This document shows, piece by piece, positions 44,376-53,562 of a stretch of 64,000 nt of DNA. The stretch's first letter is position 1, and each line of letters opens with the position of its first letter. The DNA comes from Aulosira sp. FACHB-615 (lineage in GTDB: Bacteria > Cyanobacteriota > Cyanobacteriia > Cyanobacteriales > Nostocaceae). The DNA is taken from assembly GCF_014698045.1 (NCBI RefSeq), contig NZ_JACJSE010000004.1, positions 1 through 64,000 of the forward strand, written 5' to 3'. A model generated the notes under the pieces. It worked only from the letters and a program-made list of their open reading frames with translations. It did no database searches and had not been told where the DNA came from. Made by a program: the position numbers and the translations under genes.

Positions 44376-46292
44376 ATGACTACACAAGAAGAATTGCATC
44401 AATGGTATGAATTAGCCCAACAGTTGCGTGTTGATAGCATTCGCGCCACCACAATTGCGGGTTCTGGTCATCCGACATCATCTATGTCGGCGGCGGATTT
44501 GATGGCGGTTTTACTGACTAAATATTTGCACTACGATTTTGAACATCCCGAAAATCCGAATAACGATCGCCTGATTTTTTCTAAAGGTCACGCTGCACCA
44601 TTGCTTTATTCTATGTACAAAGCCGCAGGTGTGATTAACGATGAAGAATTGCGATCGCTGCGAAAATTGGGTAGTCGTTTAGAAGGTCATCCCACACCCA
44701 TTTTACCTTGGGTCGATGTGGCAACGGGTTCTCTGGGGCAAGGCTTACCGATTTCTGTGGGGTTAGCGTTAGCTGGGAAATATCTCGACCAACTTCCCTA
44801 TCATGTCTGGGTGTTACTGGGAGATAGTGAAACCGCCGAAGGTTCGGTTTGGGAAGCCTTTGACCATGCTGCACACTACACCTTAGATAATTTAATTGCC
44901 ATTATTGATGTCAACCGCTTGGGTCAACGGGGGCAAACGGAATTAGGCTGGAATACGCAAGCATACTCTCATCGTGCGAAAGCCTTTGGTTGGCAAGCCA
45001 TAGAAATTGATGGTCATGATTTTACCCAAATAGATCATGCCATGAATACCGCGATCGCCGTTAATGATCGCCCGACCGTAATTATCGCCCGCACCAAGAA
45101 AGGTCAAGGCGTTGCTAGTTTGGCAGATTTAGGCGGTTGGCATGGCAAAGTTTTAAAACCTGAACAAGAACAGCAAGCAATTGCCGAATTAGGCGGTGAA
45201 CGTCAGATGATTATCCAAGTTCATCAACCAGAAACCCAACAGCCAGTTCCTACGGGTAAACCCCAACCCCTGCAACTGCCTCGTTATGCAAAAGGCGCAA
45301 AAGTAGCCACACGTCGGGCTTATGGCGATGCTTTAAAAGCGTTAGGCAATGCTCAACCAGATGTAGTTGCCCTTGATGCTGAGGTCAGTAATTCCACGTA
45401 TGTCGAAGACTTTGCCGAAGCTTTTCCCGAACGTTACTTTGAAATGTACATCGCCGAACAACAAATGATTGCGGCGGCGGTGGGTTTGCAAGTCAGAAAA
45501 TATAAACCCTTTGCTTCTACCTTTGCCGCCTTTTTAACCCGCGCCTACGATTTTATTAGGATGGCGGCTGTGTCTCGCGCCAACATTAAATTAATGGGTT
45601 CCCATGCTGGTGTATCTATTGGTCAAGATGGCGCTTCCCAAATGGGGTTAGAAGATTTAGCAGCGTTTCGGGCTGTGTGGAGTAGCACTGTATTGTATCC
45701 CAGTGATGCTAATCAAACCGCCAAATTAGTAGCGCAAATGAGCGATCGCCAAGGTATTGTTTACTTACGTACAACCCGCGAAGCTACACCCGTCATTTAC
45801 AGTGCGGAAGCAGAATTTCCCATTGGTGGTAGCAAAGTTATCCGCAGTTCTGACCAAGACCAAGCCACCATCATCGGTGCGGGGATTACCTTACACGAAG
45901 CCCTTAAAGCTTATGAACAACTGAAAAACGACGGGATCACAGTCCGCATCATCGATGCTTACTCAGTCAAACCCATTGATGTGCCAACCCTACATCAAGC
46001 CGCACAAGACACCGAAGGTAACTTAATCGTAGTCGAAGATCATTGGCTAGAAGGCGGATTAGGTGCGGCGGTGCTAGATGCTTTCGCTGGCGTTGGGGAA
46101 ATGCCAACTTATGAAGGGCCACAACTACAACTGATCAAATTAGCCGTGAGTGAAATGCCCACATCAGGAACCCCAGAAGAACTACTCCACGCCGCCAAAA
46201 TCGATGCTGATGCCATAATTGCCGCAGTGCGATCGCTAGTCAAACATCCAGTGAACGAAGTGCTGAGTGCTGAGAGGGGGGAGACAAGGTAG
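44376..46292 (+). CDS. tkt: Transketolase, short form
   Basis: 638 residues. A thiamine-diphosphate enzyme of the pentose-phosphate and Calvin cycles transferring two-carbon ketol units. N-terminal TPP domain: TTIAGSGHPTSSMSAADL, FSKGHAAPLLYSMY, and LLGDSETAEGSVWEA (GDS in place of GDG) with downstream IIDVNRLGQ. The middle domain carries the cofactor-activating Glu in MYIAEQQMIAAAVGL; the C-terminal domain begins near residue 490. It is shorter than the usual 670-residue cyanobacterial enzyme and resembles animal/archaeal-type transketolases; a second, longer tkt may exist elsewhere. The final residues (LSAERGETR) and the TAG stop are encoded by the adjoining repeat array. Confidence 0.85.
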   Translation: MTTQEELHQWYELAQQLRVDSIRATTIAGSGHPTSSMSAADLMAVLLTKYLHYDFEHPENPNNDRLIFSKGHAAPLLYSMYKAAGVINDEELRSLRKLGSRLEGHPTPILPWVDVATGSLGQGLPISVGLALAGKYLDQLPYHVWVLLGDSETAEGSVWEAFDHAAHYTLDNLIAIIDVNRLGQRGQTELGWNTQAYSHRAKAFGWQAIEIDGHDFTQIDHAMNTAIAVNDRPTVIIARTKKGQGVASLADLGGWHGKVLKPEQEQQAIAELGGERQMIIQVHQPETQQPVPTGKPQPLQLPRYAKGAKVATRRAYGDALKALGNAQPDVVALDAEVSNSTYVEDFAEAFPERYFEMYIAEQQMIAAAVGLQVRKYKPFASTFAAFLTRAYDFIRMAAVSRANIKLMGSHAGVSIGQDGASQMGLEDLAAFRAVWSSTVLYPSDANQTAKLVAQMSDRQGIVYLRTTREATPVIYSAEAEFPIGGSKVIRSSDQDQATIIGAGITLHEALKAYEQLKNDGITVRIIDAYSVKPIDVPTLHQAAQDTEGNLIVVEDHWLEGGLGAAVLDAFAGVGEMPTYEGPQLQLIKLAVSEMPTSGTPEELLHAAKIDADAIIAAVRSLVKHPVNEVLSAERGETR

Positions 46293-46579
46293 AGGGGGTA
46301 GATAAGGGAGAGGGGGGAGACAAGGGAGAGGGGGGAGACAAGGGAGAGGGGGGAGACAAGGGAGAGGGGGTAGACAAGGTAGAGGGGGGAGACAAGGTAG
46401 AGGGGGGGAGACAAGGTAGAGGGGGGAGACAAGGGAGAGGGGGGAGACAAGGTAGAAAGATTACTCCCTTCCCTTATCCCCCTTGTCCCCCTTGTCACCC
46501 TTGTCCCCCTTGTCCCCCTGCCCCCCTGCACCCTGCCCCCCTGCCCCCCTGCACCCTGCCCCCTACCCTACCCCCTCCC
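46272..46579. repeat. G-rich/C-rich iterated hairpin array between convergent genes (family D)
   Basis: Plus strand: over ten imperfect copies of GGGGGGAGACAAGGTAGA, a centre AGGTAGAAAGATTACTCCC, then CCCCCTTGTCCCCCTTGTC and CCCCCTGCACCCTGCC units. The two arms are complementary, giving a roughly 300-bp hairpin able to form G-quadruplexes on either strand. It overlaps the 3' ends of both the transketolase (+) and the CheB-CheR kinase (-) genes. Confidence 0.8.
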
Positions 46580-49500
46580 ACTCAAAGCTGCAACAACACC
46601 TACTAACTGCATAGGTTCAACAGGTTTAGCAAGGTGCATCTGGTAGCCGGCGGCTAAAGCTTCGGTATAATCTGCATCAGTAGCATAGGCAGTGAGGGCG
46701 ACGGCGGGAATTTGCCCACCAAGTTCGGGGCTGAGTTCTCTGATTTGGCGTATCAGCATATAACCGTCTTGTTCTGGTAAACCAATGTCAGACAAAAGGA
46801 CATCATAACCGCCAGGATTTGCCACTAAAGTTGATAAAGCAGCACTAGCAGAGGCGACGGCTGTAACTTCAATTCCATATTCTTCCAGAATTATTTGAAA
46901 TAATTGGCGGATGTCTGGTTCGTCGTCTACTATTAGTACCCGCACACCTGCTAAGGCGGGAAGGTCATCTGTTGGGATTTCCGGTAGGTTGTTTCTGGTG
47001 ACGGATGGTAAGGGAGGAATCGGTACAGGAATTTCTGGCTGATTGGCTTGTAAAGGTAGTTTGACGATGAATGTTGCGCCTTGACCTTCTCCGGGGCTGT
47101 GGACTTCTATTGTCCCGCCGTGGAGTTCTACCAAGTGACGCACAATCGACAGCCCTAACCCTAAACCTGGATTAGAACGTGTTTTGCTGCCATCTGCTTG
47201 GCGGAAGCGTTCAAAAATGTAGGGTAAAAATTCAGCACTGATGCCTTGACCTGTATCACTGACTTGTATTTGCGCTTGTAAATTTGTGTACTCTAAGGTG
47301 ATATCAATTCTGCCGTTAGCTGGGGTAAATTTGATGGCATTTGAGAGTAAATTCCAGAGTACCTGTTGTAAGCGGACTGGATCTCCTATCATTGGTCGGC
47401 TGGTGGAGGCAAAATTCGGATTAATTTGAATATTTTTGGTGTCTGCGGCTAGACGTACCACCGCGATCGCTGCTTCAATAATTGGCACTAGTTCAATTTC
47501 TTGGGCATTCATTTGCAGCCTACCAGAACTAATGCGGGAGATATCCAACAAATCACTAATCAAATGGGCTTGGGTTTGGGCGCTGTTTTCAATGGCTGCT
47601 AAACCTTGGTTGACTGTGGTTTCGTTCAGTTGCTGAGTGCGGAGTAAAGTTGCCCACCCCAGCATTGCATTTAACGGGTTTCGCAGTTCGTGAGACAGAA
47701 TTGACAAAAATTCATCCTTGGCGCGGTTGGCGGTCTCGGCGGCTTCACGGGCTGATTGTTCTTGGGCTAATAGTTGAGTTCGTTCTGCTTCTAGCTGTGT
47801 TTGTTGGGTAATATCTTCAATCACCAACAAAATCATCGGTATATCATGAATGTGCGACAATTTCCGCGCATTTAACCGCATAACTTTCTTCCCAATTGGA
47901 TGAAAGTCATGCTCAACTTCTAAATCTTGAAATTGACTTTGTTGTGGCAGAATATTTTCTAGGAGCGATCGCAATTGGGGAATATTCCATTGGCCATCGC
48001 CGATTTCATAAATCAAACGCTGTTCGGTTTCGGCTGGTAATACATTAAATTTTTCATAGAAAAACTGATTAGCGGTAATTACCCGCAAATCTGTATCTAA
48101 TACCACCAAAGATTCTCGCACAGTGGCGACAATTGCTTCTGCATAATCTCTAGCAGCTGTAACCTGTCTGGCGCTGCGTTTGAGAGCATCAATATCAACC
48201 AATACCACAACAGCACCATCTATTTTGTTATCGATAGTGCGATAGGGGCGAATACGTAAATCATACCAATGACCTTCTTGGTCTTGGACTTCCTGAGTTT
48301 TAAAATTGAGTGTGTTGATCACCTCGATAATTTGCTGCTCTAAATCAGGAATATTTAAATTGTGATTAATATCACTGAATGGCCGCCCCACATCGGGAGG
48401 AATTAAGTTAAATATAGTTTCTGCAACCGGAGTAAACCGCCGAATGCGTAAATCACCACCTAACATCAAGATGGGAATATTAATACTGCTGAGGAGATTT
48501 TGTAAATCGTTGCTGACTTGGGTGGATTCTAGATTACGGCGTTGTAGTTCATCATTAATTGTGTTTAATTCTTCATTCGTAGCTTGAATTTCTTCTTTTG
48601 CAGTTTCTAGTTCTTCGTTAGTGCTTTGCAACTCTTCGTTACTAGAGAGAATTTCTTCGTTAGCTGCCCTTAAATCTTGATTGGTAGCTTGTTGTTCTTC
48701 AATAATTGACTGCAAATATTCTTTAGTCGTGGCTAACTCTTGTTGCAGTTGGTTAATCTCTTCTTGTTTATGAGTTTGTTTGCTTTTACGGTTATCGCTA
48801 GATGAATCTAACAAAGAAGTGGTGTTTGTGAGAGTTTCAGAAAACATCACTAAAAAGTAACGCTCTGTATTACCCTGAACATTAAAAGGTGCAACTTCAA
48901 TTTTTATCAGTTTAATTTGGTCGTTATCTCTAACTTGAATACCTTCTTTTTGTACCGTCCCACCACGCTTTTTAGCTTGATGAATTGCCGTGCGTAATTC
49001 TAGTTTTAATTCTTCTTTAGCAATTCTCAGCAAATTAAAACTTGGTCTACCTAATGGTAGTTGTAAATAAGGACTTGTTTGCCCACGAAACTGCAAAATT
49101 TCTAAATCACTATCAATAATTACACCAACCGGAGCATACCGATCTAACACAATTCGGTCAGCCACTTTCTGGATTTCCACATCATTCCAGATTCTCTCAC
49201 TGACTGGTAGTGGCTGATTCAAAGTTTCGCTGGGATAGTTACTGCTAATTAAATTAATTCCCAGGCGTGTCACAGCCATTTTACGCGAGTAAATTTTGTA
49301 CTTGCGGTCAATCAAAGTAAACAAATTACTAAATTCGCCCACTGTCTCGGATGTACCTAACATCAAAAAGCCAGTTTGTTGCAAACCATAGTGAAAAAGT
49401 GGCAGCAGTTTCTTTTGGATAGTCGCACTCAAATAAATCAAGACATTGCGACAGGTAATTAAATCCAGATGGGAAAAGGGCGGATCACTAATCAAGTTTT

Positions 49501-50755
49501 GTCTGGCAAAAACACAAACCTCTCTGACTGGTTTGCTGATTTGGTAGCCACCTTCTACTGGCGTGAAAAAACGTTGCAGACGCTCAGGAGAAACATCAAT
49601 TAATTGATTGTGTTGGTAAATCCCGATCCTGGCTTTTTCAATGGCGATTTCATTAATATCAGTAGCAAACAATTGAATCGGTTTATCAATGCCTTGATTC
49701 TGTAAATATTCCAATAAACAAATTGCAATTGAATAGGCTTCTTCTCCTGTGGAACATCCCACTACCCAAATCCGAATTGGGGTATTAAGGTTTTGCCCTT
49801 TGGTAATCTGGGGAAATATTTTAGTTTTTAAAGCTTCAAAAGCTTCTGGATCACGGAAAAAACTAGTAACAGTAATCAAGACATCGTAATACAATGCTTT
49901 AACTTCTGCGGGATGCTCCTGAAGATAATTGGTGTAATCTTCTAATCTCTCTAGTTTGTATAAAATCATGCGCCGCAGAATGCGCCGCTTGAGGGTGGTT
50001 TGCTTGTAAAAGTTAAAATCAACGCCTGTGGTAGCCTTTAACAGACTAAAGATTTGCGATAAAGCATTTTCTTCAGTTGCTCGAACTTCAATTGATTGTG
50101 CGGGATTTGAGGGACGAATGTAGGGATGAAGACTGAGATGAGCTAACTCTTGAGCGATCGCTTGTGGTGTTAATACAAAGTCTACCTGACCAGAAGCCAC
50201 AGCCGTATTTGGCATACTACTCACCTGAGCCGATGTTTCACTTTGGGCAAAGGTAATACCTCCCGCTTCTTTAATTGCTTCTAACCCGCGTGCGCCATCA
50301 GAATCACCCCCAGACAACACCACGCCAATAGCTTTACTACCCCGTTCCTGAGCCAACGAAAAAAAGAATGTATCAACTGACATCACTTGTCCGCGAATTT
50401 TCTGGCGCGGACTCAAATTTAACTTGCCCTCAGAGATGGTCATCATCGCATTGGGGGGAATCACATAAACATGATTCGGTTCCACCTCCATACCATTTTC
50501 AACTTGTGTGACTGGCATCTCAGTGGTTTGGGACAAAATCTCAGCCAAGATACTTTTTTTGTCGGGACTCAAGTGTTGAATAAACACAAATCCCATCCCT
50601 GTATTTTTGGGCAAATGGCTGAGTAATTGGGTAAATGCTTCCAAACCTCCGGCAGATGCACCAATCCCGACAATGGGAAATAATTCATTTTGGTATGTTT
50701 GTTGCTGTTCGTTGGAATTAGAAGACTGAGATTTTTTTGTCCGCCTAGAGTTCAT
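46568..50755 (-). CDS. CheB-CheR-PAS-histidine kinase-receiver hybrid protein
   Basis: 1395 residues. Domains in order: CheB methylesterase (about 25-205; GIGASAGGLEAF, FIQHLSPDKKS and VLSGGDSDGARG hold the Ser, His, Asp triad); CheR methyltransferase (about 225-490; WVVGCSTGEEAYSIA is the SAM site); a PAS-like region; a long coiled coil of NEEL/NEEI repeats (about 665-740); two PAS (about 750-990); HisKA with H1022 (SHELRNPLNAMLGW); HATPase_c (about 1125-1240); and a receiver domain with D1323 (DVLLSDIGLPEQDG). A stand-alone sensory protein that combines methylation-type and phosphotransfer modules; no MCP or CheA gene is nearby. The last codons and stop lie at the edge of the G/C repeat array. 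Confidence 0.9.
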   Translation of the reverse strand: MNSRRTKKSQSSNSNEQQQTYQNELFPIVGIGASAGGLEAFTQLLSHLPKNTGMGFVFIQHLSPDKKSILAEILSQTTEMPVTQVENGMEVEPNHVYVIPPNAMMTISEGKLNLSPRQKIRGQVMSVDTFFFSLAQERGSKAIGVVLSGGDSDGARGLEAIKEAGGITFAQSETSAQVSSMPNTAVASGQVDFVLTPQAIAQELAHLSLHPYIRPSNPAQSIEVRATEENALSQIFSLLKATTGVDFNFYKQTTLKRRILRRMILYKLERLEDYTNYLQEHPAEVKALYYDVLITVTSFFRDPEAFEALKTKIFPQITKGQNLNTPIRIWVVGCSTGEEAYSIAICLLEYLQNQGIDKPIQLFATDINEIAIEKARIGIYQHNQLIDVSPERLQRFFTPVEGGYQISKPVREVCVFARQNLISDPPFSHLDLITCRNVLIYLSATIQKKLLPLFHYGLQQTGFLMLGTSETVGEFSNLFTLIDRKYKIYSRKMAVTRLGINLISSNYPSETLNQPLPVSERIWNDVEIQKVADRIVLDRYAPVGVIIDSDLEILQFRGQTSPYLQLPLGRPSFNLLRIAKEELKLELRTAIHQAKKRGGTVQKEGIQVRDNDQIKLIKIEVAPFNVQGNTERYFLVMFSETLTNTTSLLDSSSDNRKSKQTHKQEEINQLQQELATTKEYLQSIIEEQQATNQDLRAANEEILSSNEELQSTNEELETAKEEIQATNEELNTINDELQRRNLESTQVSNDLQNLLSSINIPILMLGGDLRIRRFTPVAETIFNLIPPDVGRPFSDINHNLNIPDLEQQIIEVINTLNFKTQEVQDQEGHWYDLRIRPYRTIDNKIDGAVVVLVDIDALKRSARQVTAARDYAEAIVATVRESLVVLDTDLRVITANQFFYEKFNVLPAETEQRLIYEIGDGQWNIPQLRSLLENILPQQSQFQDLEVEHDFHPIGKKVMRLNARKLSHIHDIPMILLVIEDITQQTQLEAERTQLLAQEQSAREAAETANRAKDEFLSILSHELRNPLNAMLGWATLLRTQQLNETTVNQGLAAIENSAQTQAHLISDLLDISRISSGRLQMNAQEIELVPIIEAAIAVVRLAADTKNIQINPNFASTSRPMIGDPVRLQQVLWNLLSNAIKFTPANGRIDITLEYTNLQAQIQVSDTGQGISAEFLPYIFERFRQADGSKTRSNPGLGLGLSIVRHLVELHGGTIEVHSPGEGQGATFIVKLPLQANQPEIPVPIPPLPSVTRNNLPEIPTDDLPALAGVRVLIVDDEPDIRQLFQIILEEYGIEVTAVASASAALSTLVANPGGYDVLLSDIGLPEQDGYMLIRQIRELSPELGGQIPAVALTAYATDADYTEALAAGYQMHLAKPVEPMQLVGVVAALSGRG

Positions 50756-50844
50756 GATCTACAAAAAATTACAGGGCATTACATGAGCTGTACATAAAAT
50801 ACGATGTTGTTGCTTAGACTGTAGCCAGCCAGAGATAGATATTC

Positions 50845-51269
50845 AAGACTTACACACAAAAGTTGTCTGTTAAAAATGGGTGTAAAGGTAAGAGGGTGTG
50901 GGAGGTGTGGGAGGTGTGGGAGGGGTGGGAAGTGTGGGAGGGGTGGGAGGTGTGGGAGGTGTGGGAGGTGTGGGAGGTGTGGGAGGGGTGGGAGGTGTGG
51001 GAGGTGTGGGAGGTGTGGGAGGGGTGGGAAGTGTGGGAGGGGTGGGAAGTGTGGGAGGATGGTGAAGAAATATTTCTCCCCGCTCTCCCCATACTCCCCA
51101 CACTTCCCATACTCCCCGCTCTCCCCACACTCCCCGCTCTCCCCATACTCCCCTCTCTCCCCACACCCCTATACCCTCACACCCCTACACCCAATCTTCA
51201 TAGATAATCTCTCCTATACCCCGCCACCCTTCCCAAACCCTTGATTTCTCGTCTGACTGCGTAAGTCCT
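50845..51269. repeat. Family A element expanded by internal GGGAGGTGTGGGAGG array
   Basis: Ends AAGACTTACACA and TGCGTAAGTCCT identify family A, but this copy is about 425 bp because its inner arm is expanded into some twenty GGGAGGTGT / GGGAGGGGT units (50898-51058). Then come the family D centre in inverted orientation (GGTGAAGAAATATTTCTCCC) and CCCACACTCCCCGCTCTCCC units. It fills most of the 627-bp spacer before glgC; no gene there, although all frames happen to be open. Confidence 0.8.
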
Positions 51270-51382
51270 CAGTTATTATTTTCTAAAAATCATCCCGGAG
51301 AATCTTTGATCCCCCCCTTATCAGAGGCTACATACAGTCATAAACTGAAAGTGAGAGTTGAAAGGCAGTCGGGAGAAATTTT

Positions 51383-52672
51383 GTGAAAAAAGTTTTAGCA
51401 ATCATTCTCGGTGGTGGCGCAGGCACCCGCCTTTACCCTTTAACCAAACTCCGGGCAAAACCAGCAGTTCCCGTAGCGGGGAAATATCGCTTAATTGATA
51501 TCCCTGTGAGTAACTGTATTAATTCGGAAATTTTTAAAATCTACGTCCTGACACAATTCAACTCAGCTTCTCTGAACCGTCACATTGCTCGTACTTACAA
51601 CTTTAGCGGATTCAGTGAAGGGTTTGTGGAAGTGTTGGCTGCACAACAAACTCCAGAAAACCCCAACTGGTTCCAAGGTACAGCCGATGCAGTGCGACAG
51701 TACTTGTGGATGTTGGAGGAATGGGATGTAGATGAATTTTTGATTCTCTCAGGTGATCACCTTTACCGGATGGATTATCGTCAATTCATCCAGCGTCATC
51801 GAGAAACCAATGCTGATATTACCCTCTCGGTAATTCCCATTGATAACCGTCGGGCTTCTGACTTTGGCTTGATGAAAATCAATGATGCTGGGAGAGTGGT
51901 TGACTTTAGCGAAAAGCCCAAAGGTGAGGCTTTAGCAAAAATGCAGGTTGATACCACCATTTTGGGATTAACCAAAGAACAGGCCGAAGACCAGCCATAT
52001 ATCGCCTCAATGGGGATTTATGTCTTTAAGAAAGATGTTTTGATCAAGTTGCTGCGGGAAAAACTCGAACGGACTGACTTTGGCAAAGAAATTATCCCTG
52101 ATGCAGCCCAAGACTATAACATTCAAGCTTATTTATTTGATGATTACTGGGAAGATATCGGGACAATTGAAGCATTTTATAATGCCAATTTAGCTTTAAC
52201 CCAGCAGCCTCAACCACCTTTTAGCTTCTACGATGAAGAAGCACCAATTTACACTCGTCCGCGTTATCTACCACCAACCAAATTATTAGATTGCCATGTC
52301 ACCGAATCAATTATTGGTGAAGGCTGTATTTTGAAAAACTGCCGTATTCAACATTCAGTTTTAGGAGTGCGATCGCGGATTGAATCGGGCTGTATCATCG
52401 AAGAATCTTTGCTCATGGGCGCAGACTTTTATCAAGCTTCTGTTGAGCGTCAATGCAGCATCGACAAAGGTGATCTCCCCGTAGGCATTGGTACAGATAC
52501 CATCATTCGCCGGGCAATTATTGATAAAAATGCCCGCATTGGTCACGATGTTAAAATCATCAACAAAGATAACGTCCAAGAAGCTGACCGAGAAAGTCAA
52601 GGCTTCTACATCCGTAGTGGGATTGTAGTTGTCCTCAAAGGTGCAGTCATTACCGATGGGACGATTATTTAA
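51383..52672 (+). CDS. glgC: Glucose-1-phosphate adenylyltransferase
   Basis: 429 residues from a GTG with GGGAG about 8 bp upstream. It catalyses ATP plus glucose-1-phosphate to ADP-glucose, the first committed step of glycogen synthesis. N-terminal nucleotidyltransferase domain: AIILGGGAGTRLYPLTKLRA, LSGDHLYRMDY, and SEKPKGEAL; the C-terminal left-handed beta-helix has hexapeptide-type repeats (GCILKNCRIQHSVLGVRS) and ends RSGIVVVLKGAVITDGTII. Length and sequence match the cyanobacterial enzyme, which is activated by 3-phosphoglycerate and inhibited by phosphate. It is monocistronic here. Confidence 0.95.
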   Translation: MKKVLAIILGGGAGTRLYPLTKLRAKPAVPVAGKYRLIDIPVSNCINSEIFKIYVLTQFNSASLNRHIARTYNFSGFSEGFVEVLAAQQTPENPNWFQGTADAVRQYLWMLEEWDVDEFLILSGDHLYRMDYRQFIQRHRETNADITLSVIPIDNRRASDFGLMKINDAGRVVDFSEKPKGEALAKMQVDTTILGLTKEQAEDQPYIASMGIYVFKKDVLIKLLREKLERTDFGKEIIPDAAQDYNIQAYLFDDYWEDIGTIEAFYNANLALTQQPQPPFSFYDEEAPIYTRPRYLPPTKLLDCHVTESIIGEGCILKNCRIQHSVLGVRSRIESGCIIEESLLMGADFYQASVERQCSIDKGDLPVGIGTDTIIRRAIIDKNARIGHDVKIINKDNVQEADRESQGFYIRSGIVVVLKGAVITDGTII

Positions 52673-52706
52673 GGAACGCAGGGGGCAGGAGGGTAATAAG
52701 CTACCT

Positions 52707-52915
52707 TGTACACACAAGTTATGGAATTACCCCACCCTAACCCTCCCCTTGGAAAGGGGAGGGGACTAGATTTGCTTATTTCCCTCCTTTCCAAGGGAAT
52801 AAGGGGACTAGATTTGCTTATTTCCCTCCTTTCCAAGGGGATAAGGGAACTAGATTTGCTTATTTCCCCCCTTTATAAGGGGGGATTAAGGGGGGTAATT
52901 CGACTTGTGTGTACA
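52707..52915. repeat. Inverted-repeat element containing three 42-bp tandem repeats
   Basis: TGTACACACAAGT near 52707 and ACTTGTGTGTACA at 52903-52915 are exact inverted ends; inner GAATTACCCC and GGGGTAATTC extend the pairing. Inside, a 42-bp unit (start GGGGACTAGATTTGC, end CTTTCCAAGGGGATAA) is repeated at 52761, 52803 and 52845; each contains a CCCTCCTTTCC / AAGGGG stem. 42 bp is in frame, so a 14-residue repeat is open, but I see no reason to think it is translated. Confidence 0.75.
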
Positions 52916-52995
52916 CCGTAGTGGTAATACAAAGAGGGATTCAAACCCACCTCTTGCTATCTGAGTTGAAAGTGCTGAGTTTGAAACTTTGAATT

Positions 52996-53562
52996 ATGAG
53001 TACGACAAACTATTACTTTTCACTGTTTTCTCACTCAGCACTCAGCACTCAGCACTCAGCACTCAGCACTCCACACTCAGCACTCAGCACTCAGCACTCA
53101 GCACTCCTCTTACTCATCGGTCTGCCGGGTAGCGGCAAGTCAACTTTAGCAAAACAATTAATAGCTAAATGCCCCCAGATGCAACTGATTTCTACAGATG
53201 CCATCCGGGGGCAATTGTTTGGCGATGAAATTATTCAAGGGCCGTGGTTTTTGATTTGGCAAGAATTAGAACAGCAACTTCAAAAAACAGCTATGGCTAA
53301 TCAATCAGCAATTTTTGATGCTACCAATGTTCAAAGAAGCCATCGCCGCGACTTGATTACCTTTAGCCGTGACATAGGTTTTACGCAAGTGGTGGGAATT
53401 TGGCTCACTACACCAGTATGGCTGTGTTTGGCTCGCAATAAAAGACGCGATCGCCAAGTTCCCGAAGAAGTCATCTTCCGAATGCACCGCCAACTCCGAG
53501 ACGCTCCACCCAGCATCGAAGAAGGATTAGACGACTTGATTAAAATAGGGTGTGGGGTATAA
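52996..53562 (+). CDS. Small P-loop kinase (polynucleotide-kinase/Zeta-like) with repeat-built N-terminus
   Basis: 188 residues. Catalytic core from about residue 38: LLLLIGLPGSGKSTLAKQL (Walker A), LISTDAIRGQLFGDE, AIFDATNVQRSHRRDLI and WLCLARNKRRDRQVPEE, typical of AAA_33-type kinases phosphorylating nucleic acids or small molecules. The first about 37 residues are HSALSTQ-type heptapeptides encoded by ten CACTCAG-like heptanucleotides. No ATG, GTG or TTG lies between the array and beta-strand 1, so translation must pass through the repeat or start at an unusual codon. The last codons and stop lie in a G-rich repeat. Function uncertain. Confidence 0.7.
   Translation: MSTTNYYFSLFSHSALSTQHSALSTPHSALSTQHSALLLLIGLPGSGKSTLAKQLIAKCPQMQLISTDAIRGQLFGDEIIQGPWFLIWQELEQQLQKTAMANQSAIFDATNVQRSHRRDLITFSRDIGFTQVVGIWLTTPVWLCLARNKRRDRQVPEEVIFRMHRQLRDAPPSIEEGLDDLIKIGCGV
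53032..53108. repeat. CACTCAG heptamer (STRR) array inside a coding sequence
   Basis: Ten contiguous CACTCAG units (one CACTCCA variant at 53067-53073) plus a final CACTCCT. Three units equal 21 bp, hence the 7-residue peptide repeat HSALSTQ in the overlapping gene. The flanks (52966 and 53000s) carry additional AGTGCTGAG pieces. Confidence 0.9.

Noticed and set aside
50863..51244. Four overlapping long open frames of WEVWEGWEVWE, GRCGRCGR and HTSHPSHTS type
   Set aside because: They are translations of a GGGAGGTGT tandem array; a stop-free repeat opens every frame on both strands. No unique sequence, start context or homology supports coding.
52939..52958. GGATTCAAACCCACCTCTTG, resembling a tRNA T-arm
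   Set aside because: No acceptor or anticodon stem can be built around it on either strand.
53032..53108. Regular heptamer array considered as a CRISPR
   Set aside because: No spacers; contiguous 7-bp units, the STRR type known in cyanobacteria.
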